From assembly GCF_008831285.2 (NCBI RefSeq), contig NC_045140.1:17048370-17112369 (forward strand): DNA of 64,000 bases, written 5' to 3'. The notes under the pieces are model-generated. The model was not told where the DNA came from. It saw nothing but the letters and a program-made list of their open reading frames with translations, and searched no databases. The stretch comes from Nymphaea colorata. Its lineage: Eukaryota > Streptophyta > Magnoliopsida > Nymphaeales > Nymphaeaceae. Below, piece after piece: positions 36,463-47,878 of this stretch (its first letter is position 1; each line of letters opens with the position of its first letter). The position numbers were made by a program, and so were the translations under genes.

Positions 36463-37928
36463 ATGAAGAGGCAAGTGCCGAGTGCTGATTGGGGCAGCCC
36501 AGCAGCATGGAGCATGGGGCTCGAGCAAGAGGATGGTGGCGGATTAATGGAGGGCATTGGTGGTGGTGGCGGTTGGGGTGCTCTAATGGCGGATGCCGGG
36601 AATGAGACTGTGGACGACTATGCCGGAATGCAGCACCAGGTTGGGGTCATGGGGAGGAGGGATGGGCTGAGGAAGAAAGCTACGCAGAATATCGTAGAGA
36701 AGAAGCAAAAGCGGATGGTGAAGAACCGTGAATCAGCTGCTCGCTCCAGAGCAAGAAAGCAGGTAATTGTCGACTGCGTTTTGTTCTTGAGTCGCATTTG
36801 CTAGTTTCTGTTCCTGACACACAAGAACAACTCGTTTCTGTGCTTGGCGATTTCACGATCAGACCGAACGCCTTCTAAGTGTTTCACATAACTACTAAAC
36901 TAGTTCCTCTACCCAAGTCGAGTTAGCGGGAAGGTTTTCTGCAGTGTTATTGATATCATTAAATGTCAGCCCCTAGATAGTCTGCTGCGAATTTGATGAA
37001 AGACTGATGCAGATTATATTCCTCATTTTTCAAATCAATTTAAATTATTTTTATAATTTTTTTCTTTAATTTTTTAGACGTTATAATACTTTTCTTACAA
37101 GGTTAGTATCACACTAATAATTGTGCCGTATGATTATCATGCTTTTAAAAGTAATTAACAACGTCCTGAAAATGTACCTGTTCAGGCTAAAATGGATGTG
37201 TGCTTCTTCTTCCGGTTCTTATACTTTCAAGAAAATGGAAAATTACTAGGCTTATTTTCTGTAAATTGTCTGCAATTTGTGGGTCCTTCATCACATGCAT
37301 CTTGTGATCATTCTTAGGCATACACAAGTCAGCTGGAATACGAAATTGCGGCATTGACGAAGGAGAATCAACTGCTGTTGAAATATGGGGTATCGTTTCT
37401 TCCCTTTTACATCTCATTCTCTCAGTTACCTGCGTCAACATTATGACCACACAAGTTTCATTGCCAAACAAAACTTATCAGCTTTTCGTAAAAGGTACCC
37501 AATGTTTCAATAATTAAATTAAACGACATGTGTGTTCTATCTATGTATTCAAGTGCTCCCTTGCTCGCTCTCAAGTTTTCATGTACTCAGAAAAGAAAAG
37601 GATCCCCGTGGTTGTTTTCAGCAAAAGATCTGCAAAATAGCATAGGCAGTTAAGTGAAACAATCAAAAAATTGATCGCCTATTACCCATATCCCAAAAGT
37701 CAGAAGCTTATGTGCATTACTGTTGCTTCTATTGTGCTGTTTAACATCTGAATTGATACTTTCTAAAAACTTTTTAAGTTTTATAATTAGTGCCACCAAC
37801 ATTTTCTGGCTCCACTCTTGCATCTGATTGATGTCTTTTACTTATTGCAGCTTTTTGAAAAGATGGCAGCTAACACACGAACTGGTTGCCCGCAACCTCT
37901 CCGACGCACATTCTCTGCAACTTTTTGA
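36463..37928 (+). CDS. Short FD-like group A bZIP transcription factor
   Basis: Three exons join in phase 0: 36463-36762, 37318-37389 and 37851-37928, giving 149 aa. The N-terminal half is Gly-rich and acidic and shows no conserved activation block. The basic region at about 78-100 contains NRESAARSR with the N88-x7-R96 spacing of bZIP DNA binding. Exon 2 carries the zipper with L106, L113 and L120. The first intron follows RARKQ, the usual position in group A genes. The last exon ends PLRRTFSATF, which matches the C-terminal phosphorylation and 14-3-3 binding motif of FD, ABF and ABI5 proteins. In FD this motif builds the florigen complex with FT; in ABF/ABI5 it serves abscisic acid signalling. 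The small size and motif favour an FD or GBF4-like role, which is inference. Start and exon 3 rest on splice phase and the terminal motif. Confidence 0.85.
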
Positions 37929-38714
37929 GGATCATGGTGATGTAATATCTACACTTATCAGACACCATTCTGAAATATCACTCTTTAGAAGCACTTGCGT
38001 ATATTTTTTTTTTTCATTATGAGCGACCCTTCTTAGAGAGTTGGGTAGCTTTGTGTACCACCTTTGAACACATGTAACCTTATTAAAGGCCCATGCATAT
38101 ATATCATATACATCGCATCTTTTCTTCAATTCTCACTAGCGCTACTCTTCTTCATGGGATCGACATAAGGTTTATGAAGTTTTCCCTCCTCCCCGCTTTT
38201 TGTTCTTTTTCTTTTTCTCCTTCAATTCATTGATCGTTACTAAGGATAGATACTTCCTGGAAATGTGGAAGTAAATATGACCATATTGAGCAGATGATGA
38301 GGTCATTGTGCTGAATAAGATGAACCGGCCTCTAGTCATGCGGTTCCACTACTGTTCTGTATGGTGGTTGAAAGAAAGTGGTCAGTGTTGAGGCCATGAC
38401 CATGAGCTAAAAATGAAAGGCATACAGTTACGTTTAGAGGGGTCTTTTCACTATCAATGTCGGCGAGTCAGAATTTTTTTTATGAAGAGAGTCGAGTTAA
38501 AATTTTTAAAATTTGACTCAAGCTGAAATATTTTTTTTAATTTTTATATAAAACAAGTGGAATTTTTTAAAATTTAAAAATTAGGTTAGAGCCCATGCAC
38601 GTCTCCCCTCTTCCTTCCACCCATCATCGGGTGGAGGCAGAAAGCATAAGGGCCATTCAATGGATGGCTCTAGTCTGGTTTGATGTCTGATGATTGTAGA
38701 ATCACACCGGGAGA

Positions 38715-38745
<31 letters not shown>

Positions 38746-40390
38746 ATATATATATGAGTTCTTCCTTAGAGTATTCAAACACTGCAGTTGTCTTATATTA
38801 ACTGATCAGACATATTAGCTTAATAGGCATATAGAATTCAATGTGAATATGAAATTTCAGAAATGAAGAAGCGAAATGAAACGTCGAAGAAAAAAGCAGA
38901 ACGTTCACTTCCCTCTCAGGAGTCTATATTGGTAGCTTGGTAGCAGGGCGAAACTGGAGGAGAGTGCCTCCTACTTAACTAGCACAAAAAAAAAAAAAAA
39001 TTATCCATCAATTTCTGGTTAGTGTTCGTTTATTTTGATTTAATGCACTAAGAAATCCAAAAAAAGAAAAATATTTTCATGACATGCATTTCGAGCAAGA
39101 GAAAGGGAGAGCTTGTAGCTAGGTTATCAGGATTTGGGGTTGACCGACCCTATAAGAGAGAGAGCCAACAGTGGCCCATTTTTAGTTCCAGGCTCAACGG
39201 GCCAATGAGTCGTATCCAACATATCGAGGTTTGCTTCAAATGATTTTTGTGTATTTTTCATACTTTCATTCATAATTTGCCATACCACTTTCCCTTACAT
39301 GAGGATACCATTGTTAGATAGGTGGTGAAGATGATACCACTAGTGGAGTGGGGTATGATTTTGAATAGAACTATTAGCAAGAAGAAGGAATAAGCTACAA
39401 GAGTCAATCCTTCACAGTTTTTCTTGGTTGTTTCCTATTCAGAATCACCTCCTGAAGTCATCCTATGATCTCCATTCTCTCTTCCGTTGTTTCCTTTAAG
39501 TCCTCTGATTGGCATGAGTCTCTCATAATTTTCGCCTCTGGTTATTGATGTGCAAAAGTTTTCTAGGATATATTTTTTAGTTCTAGCATTTTTCGGAACT
39601 CAGTTCATTCATTCGAACATATACAGGTTTCCGTGCATGTTCTCTTTTGCTGCTTTTTACAAATATTTATATGTGTATGTACTCCTTCATATAAATGGAA
39701 TATAGTGGGCTAGTTTCCTCAATTGCATATATATGAGGAGCAATAAAAACTTCCACATGCCACACAAAGCTGGAAAATTAAGGTACAATCTTTTGTATTA
39801 ATTATATATCTGAGCTAAGTATGGAAACGCTCTTGTTATTTTTACCGCTCTTTGTCAAGGTACCATGCCAAGGTTACTGCAGGGAAAGAAAATTAAAGTA
39901 TCAAATCTCAGAACTGTATCCAGTTTCCTTTTTGTGTCAATTAAACAAGGATAAGTATCTGCACATATAAGGATGAGTTTGTATTCATGTCCAACAATAT
40001 TAGATCCATGACTCATCTAGCAATTAGGGCTTGGGTTTCATACCTTCAAGTTCATGAAAATCAATATTTCAGTACTTATTGAATCTCTTGACATAAACTG
40101 TTTTATGGATCTGCCTACTCGTGACCTGCCTATGAGAAAGGGAGCAAGAAAGATTCGTTTTCCCATATAATTTGGATTCTGCATCTTAAAATGTTTGCCA
40201 AATATGACCATAAAGATTCCTAATTTCCACAGTAGTTTAAGAAACTTAAAATTGCATGATTTCGCCAAAATAATTTAGATGTTTTTGCCATACGTATATT
40301 ACAATCGTATGGCAGATAATTTAGATGTTTTTCCATTAAAATGGCACCAACATATTTAGATCATTCTAGATTTAATCACCACACGTTTCA

Positions 40391-40748
40391 GCAGAAAGAA
40401 CCCGAAATTTTTTTTTATACAAGACCAAATGAGAAAGCCCAAGGCCATAGAGAAGAAGAGGAACAAAGGGCAGACAATAGCAAAGATTCCATCCAGGCCT
40501 GCACAAGGTGAGTCTTCCACTACTTCTTCATCTTCTTCTTCTTTGATAGAAATATGAATTAAGAAGCTCCATAGAACACCATGGAATCATTGATAAAAGC
40601 TTCTTATTGTGATGCTGAGCAGGATATATATTTGCAGATCAGTCATAGTACTGGTAATGAAGAGTGCATTGCACTTGATAATGGCAGTAAGGTATCCAAT
40701 GTGAGAAGGAAGAGAACAACAAAAAATAATGTTGGTCCGTCAACCTGA
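40391..40748 (+). other. Unresolved exon-like blocks, lysine-rich and polar
   Basis: An ATG at 40426 opens a Lys/Arg-rich frame, MRKPKAIEKKRNKGQTIAK onwards, to a consensus donor CACAAG|GTGAGT. At 40638 an acceptor TTTGCAG opens the frame SHSTGNEECIALDNGSK. This can leave at a donor AAG|GTATCC (40691) or read on for 18 basic codons to a TGA ending at 40748. The first block leaves in phase 1 or 2 and the second enters in phase 0, so the two cannot be joined as seen. This may be part of a real gene, a decayed one, or chance. Confidence 0.25.
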
Positions 40749-42251
40749 TCATAAAACATTTAAGGACATAACATACAGGCGAATTCTCACAAATCATATA
40801 TCTGCCGCACGTTCTAGAGCACCAAAATTTGTATTATAATCTTTTTTTCTGTTTTTTATTTTCCCTTTCAAGTGCACTGGCTAGATGACTGCTAAGGGCA
40901 AAATTCTGGAAACTCCAACTTTTACGTTGATTTTTTAAAAAAAAAACCTTATGCCCCTCATGAGATTTTGATAAAACAATAATGGTTGTCAGAGCCAATG
41001 TAGGGTCTGGCCTCACCTCATTTTTTTTTTAATTTACATATAAATTTTAAAAAATTTTACTTGTTATATATAAAAATTTTGAAAAATTATATTTAGACCC
41101 CAGTCAAAATTTAGGAACTTTAATTTAACTCGTCTCATGACTTCAGCCCTGGGTGCTTTGAAACATTCATTGACAAATAATTTTGGCAAGAACACCAACT
41201 TTAATTTATGTTATCATGGGACATAACAATAATTTCTCACAAGTTTTTTTTTTATCGAAATAAAGCAAACATAGATGAATCTTCGAACAAACCATACGAA
41301 TAACAAAAAATATCCTATTTTTAAGTATATTTTTGTCATTTCCTAAATCGCTTCATCCAATGTTGTAAGTGTGAGTTTCTCTCTACAATAAATTGAAACT
41401 TTGAAAGCATCGCCACAGAAAATGCGTTTTTTCAATACGTTAAAAACTCAAAAATCCCCAAACAAAAAAAAGACATGTTTTTCGTGGTTTCTTTTTTAAA
41501 AAAAAGTTCCGATTTTTGGCTTTTTTATGGTTTTGAATTCTCAGAATTTTATCTTACATTTTTTGCAGTTAAGATTTTGGCCACCTTTCTGTTTGTCGTC
41601 AAAAGACTAATTGTTTTAAAATTTATCATTTTTTTTTTCAAAAAGCAACTTTGACACGTTGTTCAAAACCTGAAAATGTTATTTATGATTATGCTTGAAA
41701 TTAAAGGGATGCGCCTCAGGAGATTTTGTTATTTTTTATTTAAAATTAACTCATAGATAACTAAAGATATTGAATAAAACTGGAGAGAAAAACTCTTTTT
41801 CTAACTCTTCCATAAAACAAACAGCAATCGCCCAACTTCGATCCTAATGACATTGCATTCATCAATTCCTTGAGTTTTTTTTTGTCTCTAAAAAGAAAAG
41901 AAAAAATAAATCTTTTCATGGTAGCGCGTCGCCTAATTGGTCATCCTCTCGAAAATGCGTCTTATATAGAAATGGAATAAGCTAAGTTCTCTCTGAGCTA
42001 TTAAATCAAGAAAAGATAATTAAAAAAAAAATCTCTTGTCATTCTGTCGGGTGCTCTAGTTATCTACTCAAATAAATGTCTTGTTCAGCAACTGCAACAT
42101 GAAAAACAAAAATCCAAATTTATTTTGCAAAACTGTGTTTCCAATCAGATCTTCATCGACCTCCTACTTACTCTAAGTATGTGGTCACCGCTTATAGAAT
42201 AAAGCGGGAAATCTCTTTTGCTTGAATGTTCCTTGTTGATTCTGCGTTTAA

Positions 42252-42455
42252 GGGGTGTTTGAGATAATCAGAATCATGGAATTTTAGAATCAGAATGCTC
42301 ATTTTTTAAGAAATTAGAATTGTTAAACAAACAAATTATTCTATTTCCAGAAATGAGAAACTGAAACATGGAATTTTGATTCCATTTTAGTTTGAAGAGG
42401 AATTATGATTCTAAAATTTTCATTCTCAAATCAAATTTCCAAACCATCAAATGCC
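42252..42455. mobile_element. Palindromic MITE
   Basis: The left arm GATAATCAGAATCATGGAATTTTAGAATC is mirrored by the right arm ATGATTCTAAAATTTTCATTCTC as an imperfect inverted repeat. Outer ends GGGGTGTTTGA and TCAAATGCCT are also inverse-like. The element is about 200 bp and has no coding capacity. It could fold into a long hairpin if transcribed. Confidence 0.55.
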
Positions 42456-43097
42456 TGGGAGGGTTTTATACCCCTCATCAGAACCTGCAGGAACCCAGTC
42501 TCAGACACTGTACACAAGGTGGCTTTGAACAGTTCCTTCCACCAATGCCGTCATAGTATTAAAGATTGTGAGAATTCTCCAAGACTTATAATAGTAGTTT
42601 CAACATCAATTATTTAAGTTCCTAAGCTTGAAACTATTAGGGGTAGGTTAGGATTTGGCAAATTGAGAATTGGAGGTCGGTGCAAGAGTGACCCAGGTTG
42701 TTGCAATTCATCAGCTTTTAACTGTTTTTTAAATAAAATTTTAGTATTTTTATTAATTTTATCTATTTTTGTTTATTTATTTTGTTAATTTTATTTTTTT
42801 TTACCAATCAGCTGATTCAGACCGATGGCAAACCTCTTTGATTTGATTTGATGGATGATTCAACGCTCCAGATATCAGCTTTTAACTATTTCTTCGATAT
42901 TTAGATTTTGTTTATACTTTTTATTAATTTTTATATATTTGTAGCTTTGGCCACAAGTGAGTTTTTAAATAATTTTTTGGCTGATTCACAGCTATCCTGT
43001 TCAGCTGAACCCCTAATTTGCTCAATTCACTGGTTCGGCAGCCTTGAAGGTTCGGTTCAAGAATCATTTCCAACTCCCTAACTGTGATCTTTTGCAG

Positions 43098-43930
43098 ACT
43101 GATCTGAATGCTCTTAAGGAAGAAAATCAGCGACTGAATGAGCAGATGGTGTATCACCTCATTATCCCGTTAATCATTGCTTTTATAGAGAAAGGGAGAT
43201 CTGCAATTTGGTATTTTCTATAATTACGTAGAACTGGACAAGCCTATGGTCTTTGTTAAATCATGAACTTGATTCCGTAACTATGGAAAAAATGGAACAA
43301 TTTCAGCTGTAGTTTGAACCAGAGGTTGATGTAGTGGGGTGGATACTTGGCCGTCATGCAAGCAGTCATGGTTCAAATCTCATGACTGTCACTTGCGGCA
43401 AGTCGCAACGTAAAATCTTGTATTGAGTCCACAAGTGGGTCCAAGTGGTATTTGAGTTTAGTTACTATATCTGATTCAGTCATGCATCCAACCTGATGCT
43501 TCTATGGTTGGAGTAGTTTCTTAAGGTTTGTTTTAAATTGGATTTCTGGTTTTCACTATTAGCAGCTACTCAGGACTAGTCTGATATACATGACAGCTAA
43601 CAGCGCACGCAATATACCCTGCAAATCCACAGTATATACTCTTCATATTAATACAGAAAAGCTTTTTCACCAGAGCTGAATTAACTGTTCATTTTTCTAC
43701 TCAGCTTCGGTAATCCACGAAAAGCTATTCACAGCTTAAATCACCAATCCTATTTGAGCATAAAGAAGCATTCATTGATGCTGAGCTACCATGTTAGAAT
43801 GCGGGTCTTTTGTTGCTACCATCTGAACGTAATTTTCATACTTCAATGATCAGTTACTAAGCAAGAGCTTGTCTTTCAGGGACTACTGCCTGATGTGGAG
43901 GGGATGCTGCCCACCATGGATGGAGCATAA
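43098..43930 (+). other. Unresolved exon-like pair with coiled-coil codons
   Basis: Acceptor TTTTGCAG precedes a 51-base block (43098-43148) encoding TDLNALKEENQRLNEQM, a strong heptad-like helix, followed by G|GTGTAT-type donor context. A second block (43880-43930), after the acceptor TCTTTCAG, encodes GLLPDVEGMLPTMDGA and a TAA. Both are phase 0, so they can join each other and the 40638-40691 block. The zipper exon of the bZIP gene is also phase 0, so an alternative 3' end of that gene cannot be excluded. A leucine-rich helix suggests a coiled coil. I do not recognise the family. Confidence 0.3.
43325..43480 (+). repeat. tRNA-derived SINE-like element
   Basis: GATGTAGTGGGGTGGATACTTGG is an A-box-like start. 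GGTTCAAATCTC at 43370-43381 is a near-perfect B box. The spacing of about 35 bases between the boxes fits a tRNA-derived head, and an unrelated tail runs to about 43480. It cannot form a full tRNA cloverleaf. It lies between the two exon-like blocks. Confidence 0.5.
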
Positions 43931-44894
43931 TGTCTGCAAGTGCTTGATCTTGTGGTACGAACCACATTGCGTAACTGCGTTGTAGATGCAAACTGAAGGG
44001 CTCTCAGATGCCTATTTTACAGTTTTATGGTACATAGGAAAGTAGACATATTGTCTGAAAAAGCACAATCTGTGGTTTTCTTGAAACTATATTTCGCTGA
44101 AGATGCCAAATAAATGAAGTGAGACCAGAACTTCTATTAGTTTGTCGTTATCCTGTGCTTGCTTAACAATTATTATTGGTAAAAAGCCCTACAACCAAGA
44201 ATATAAAGGAATGTTGGTAGTCAACATTCTGATATGATGACAAGATATGAAATGAGAGGTCATTAAAACTATCAGACTTCAACAAATTTCTTTAGTCATA
44301 AAACATCGCTGAATTGTAAGATGTTCTGCTACCGTTTTTTTACTGCATGATCCATTAAACCCTTGATGACAAATAAAGCCAATTTTAGTTGCTTAGATGA
44401 TTCTACATGGTAAGATGGCAACCTGTGAGCGTAGAATGTAACCTTGTCTTGTCGCCTAAGTGATATTTTTGTCATGTGAATCCAGGAGTTGTGAATGGAC
44501 TAGAAGCAAGTTTCCCAAGCTAAAATGCATCGAGTCACCAAAGTCGAATGCTCTGTAGCTTGTTTTTTTCACTTCATATTCATTTTTCAATACTTCAAAA
44601 TATATTGATCAGCAAACAAAAAAGTTTAAAAAAAAAAGAACACAGCGAAACTGTCATGGCTTGCAGAATCGGAATGTATGTATCTTTTGATTTCTGATAA
44701 TCAAAATCCGAATTGCCAAGTTGCAAAGACTGAACTCTTTACAATAATATCACCCAACAAAAGAAAACTGGAAAGCCATAAACTTTTTTTGGACAGAGGA
44801 TGCCTTGCTTGCTTGGAGTAATAGCTTCTAACCAAAATTACTCCATTCAGAGAGACAAATACAGACAAGATTCTCACCTCAGACCAACCATCAG

Positions 44895-46518
44895 CTAATC
44901 ACCAAACAAGTCATCATCATCGTCATATAACAAACCAGTATTGCTCTTGTCCTTGGAAGCATCAACGGATTTCCCTTCCTTCCCAACCTCTGCGCTGGCT
45001 TGACTATCACCATTTCCACCAGATGCATATGCCCATGAAGAACCCATTTTGCCAGGAACTGAATCTTCATACAAGTCATCATATATACCAGTCTTTGGAG
45101 TAACCTTAACCTTGTTTATAACCTGTTGTAATTTATCAGTGACTCCTTTACTAGATGTGTTCTCTGGCTTAGGAGAAATTTGCTCTTGACCTTTGGGTAT
45201 CACTGTTACCTGCACAAGAGATTCGTACTTGCCCACAAGGCTTCCTTCTTTGACACCAATTGGACCAGGTTCAGTCTCAACATCAGCACCATCTGAGAAG
45301 CCAACCACCTCCACCAAGTCTCCCCCCACTTGATCCTTAAAGCCCACCCTCAAACGCTTCTGCCTCTTTGCAGGCCTTTCTGTTTGGCGATTATCTTTTG
45401 CAGAAGATGATGCAGAAATAACTTTGCTCACACCATAGCGATTGAGGATAGTGTTATAGGCCAATACCGCCTCTTCATCTGAAGGATCCGGAGGAGAGGG
45501 AAGGACAATATCTTTGGGAACTGAAGCAGTAGGAAAGAGAGCTGCAGTATTTTTCCTCAATATGTAAGTCCTGGTTGAAGCGGCAAAACGAAGTGACTGG
45601 CCAACTTCAACCTCAACTGGATTATCTTTTGTCAGCCGTTCATTTGCAACGAATGTGCCATGTACAGATCCCAAATCAATCACAAAAATGCTGCAGTTTG
45701 ACATAACACAAACTCAAACGGTAAACCTTTGAGAGGCAAGACCACTCCTGTGTTAATGTTGAGGGATTAACACAGTTGAATAATTCATCAAAAAGAAGCA
45801 ATGTTTCAAACATTAAGCACCAGTCACAAATCAGAAGTCCCCATGATGACTGAACTAGCCAAAGATTTTAGGCAAAAAGTGAATTCAGAAGATTAGAATT
45901 AACCCATTAATCTCGAGCTTGAAATTTGTACCCTATCCTAACAAAGAAGCTAAAACATGAGCATGACAATTGAGCTTTAGGGATTCACAAAGCAACAATG
46001 AAAATGGATATCAAATACGTCGATCAGGAAAAAAAGATAGAGCTGCTGAAAAAATGGAGTTCAAACCTTCCGTTCTTGTGGGGAACAACAGCAGCATGTT
46101 GGCGTGAAACAGAAGGATGGTCCAGCACAAAATCACACGTATGGTATTGCCTACCAAAAATATGCCTTCTCTTGTCCAGACCAATTATGTCTAAGACTTG
46201 ACCATCTTTCAAAACTTCAAGAAAATAAACACCCGGCCGGGGCTCAATAGACCAATCTGGAGGTTGCCAATTCGACTGCCCACCACCAACGGAAGTTACT
46301 TGTGCTGCCTGCGCGCTCAAGTGCACCGGCTCCGATGGCACAACTTTAGCAGGGAGATTCAACTGCGGCGGTTTATTTTGAGTAGGAGAAGAAGGAAAAG
46401 CCTGATGAACCTGAGTGGCACCCGGTACCGGCTGCTTTGATGACGAGTTAAAGGTCACAGAGAATGGTTCCAGAGATTGGCCTTTCTTAAACCTATCTAA
46501 GCCAGCTCTACCGTACAT
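44895..46518 (-). CDS. NIPP1: NIPP1-type FHA-domain nuclear PP1 regulator
   Basis: Two exons, 46518-46067 and 45690-44895, join through a split Ser codon to give 415 aa. The start MYGRAGLDRFKK is the conserved plant NIPP1 N-terminus. A Pro/Gln-rich linker leads to an FHA domain at about 90-195, with the phosphothreonine-pocket residues G122-R123, S138 and H141 and the VHGTF strand. FHA domains bind phosphothreonine peptides; animal NIPP1 binds splicing factors this way. KRLRVGFKD places an RVxF-type PP1-docking motif (R265-F268) after a Lys/Arg patch that may act as a nuclear signal. The C-terminus ends in an acidic DDDDDLFGD tail. The protein should be a nuclear inhibitor or targeting subunit of protein phosphatase 1. 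The Arabidopsis counterpart from memory is At5g47790. Confidence 0.94.
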
Positions 46519-47191
46519 TTTTCAGAACTCAAAAGTAGTATGGATTCTTGTAGAATACTGGATCTTGGTGACAACTCAAACAGTAAGAAGACTTGCAGAC
46601 CTTGCAGGAGCAGGAACGAAGTAAAGATCAACAAGCTGGATAGTGAGTTAGAGAGCAACAAGATAGAACGAACCAATGAGGAAAACCCTAAGTGTCCAGG
46701 ATCCCATCATACTCAACCCTTACTGCCATAGGATACCCAAAAACAGAGGCAGAACAAATCATATTCACAAATCAAGATACCGAATAACTCGTGGCAAACC
46801 AACAAGCAACATCCCCAAATTTGGGTCTCAACCAGAAGCACCAACCAACCTCAGAAATATCCCAGACCACCAATCACGAACCAAAAAAGGAAGGAATCCT
46901 ATAAGAAAAAGCCTACCAACCGCCGGAAATGTTTTTGACTGATCCCCAAGAAGCAAAATACTCCCGATTCTGCCCAAAATCCTACTGGAACTCAGATTTC
47001 GGACGCATCAAAACAGCTAAATCAAAAGGCAAAGAGGGTCATGGTCTGGAAACGATAATGTTCAACAAGGCAGACGAACGACGAAGGGGTTGCAAAAAAA
47101 GTTAGAGAACTAAGACACGATCAGACGAAGCGAAACCGCGTCTGGACAAAATTTTGAGGGAATCCATCTGTATCTCAACGAGCAGACTTAC

Positions 47192-47290
47192 CTCAAAGAT
47201 GCAGTAAGGGGACAAAAGGGGAGGGCCGGGACTAACACATGGATTCTCTCTCTCCCTCGCTCGTCTAGTGCGATGCGAGATGGATGAGCT
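47192..47290 (-). other. Probable untranslated first exon of the NIPP1 gene
   Basis: On the reverse strand a leader-like stretch ends in TTTGAG|GTAAGT at 47192/47191, a consensus donor. The acceptor upstream of the ATG at 46518 was not resolved, because several AG dinucleotides lie within 70 bases. The leader intron would be about 600 bases. The 5' limit is a guess. Confidence 0.45.
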
Positions 47291-47529
47291 CAACATCGAG
47301 CGGCGTCTCCGTCACATTCACCTCGATGCCAATATATGCCATTGCCCGTTCGGATGGCAGGGATTCTGGATTCGGGGTTGGGATTCCGGTATGGATTGTC
47401 AATCAATCGGGTATATATGAGGCCGTTTGTTAATTTTGGTCTCGTACCCAAGGTGAATTTGAGATTACTAGAATTTCAGATCCGAGGATTTAAAGTCAAA
47501 CCCTCTTCTCATTCAACCTAAAGGCCTGG

Positions 47530-47660
47530 CCTGGGCTATATACCAAAGATCTCAAACTCCTTCTTTTTAAAAGTGATGAAATCTACTGTTTGTTTATTAT
47601 GTGGATACCACATAACAAGGATTTTAAATCAAAACTAAAGCTATCAAACACACCTTATAT
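47530..47660. mobile_element. Second copy of the ATCAAACACACC-ended element
   Basis: GATGAAATCTACTGTTTG, TATGTGGATACCACATAA and the end AGCTATCAAACACACC align with the copy at 33.64-33.745 kb, without the GATTC expansion. The left end is uncertain. Confidence 0.45.
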
Positions 47661-47764
47661 GATCATGGATTTCTTATGTCCACCCAAACGACTAGTCTGG
47701 TCGAACTCTTGGCTTGAACCATTTTAGATCCAAAAAATGAAGTTGAGCATGAAGCTAGACGATT

Positions 47765-47878
47765 AGGGGCTGTTGGATAATATGAAGAATGGGCAAGTAT
47801 TGGATGAATTTGTCCAAAAGATTAGGAAAGATTCATGAAACATTAACACAATGTTTTTATTACCAAATGCGCTCTAAA
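47765..47878. mobile_element. MITE of the GCTGTTTGG family
   Basis: The left end GGGGCTGTTGG and the right end TATTACCAAATGCGCTC form degenerate inverted repeats about 110 bp apart. Inside are AAAGATTCATGAAACATTAACACAATG and other matches to the 32.6-kb copy. No coding capacity. Confidence 0.45.

Larger units (their letters stand above)
37929..44890. other. Interval with unresolved exon-like blocks
   Basis: The first 200 bases are probably bZIP 3' untranslated sequence. The rest is AT-rich with poly-T runs, a palindromic MITE at 42.25 kb and a SINE-like element at 43.3 kb. Isolated exon-like blocks at 40.4-40.75, 43.1 and 43.9 kb on the plus strand are described separately. No complete gene was assembled. 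Confidence 0.5.

Noticed and set aside
40426-40500. Joining the Lys-rich ATG exon to the 40638 block
   Set aside because: The donor leaves in phase 1 and the join gives an immediate stop. The other frame leaves in phase 2 and also does not match.
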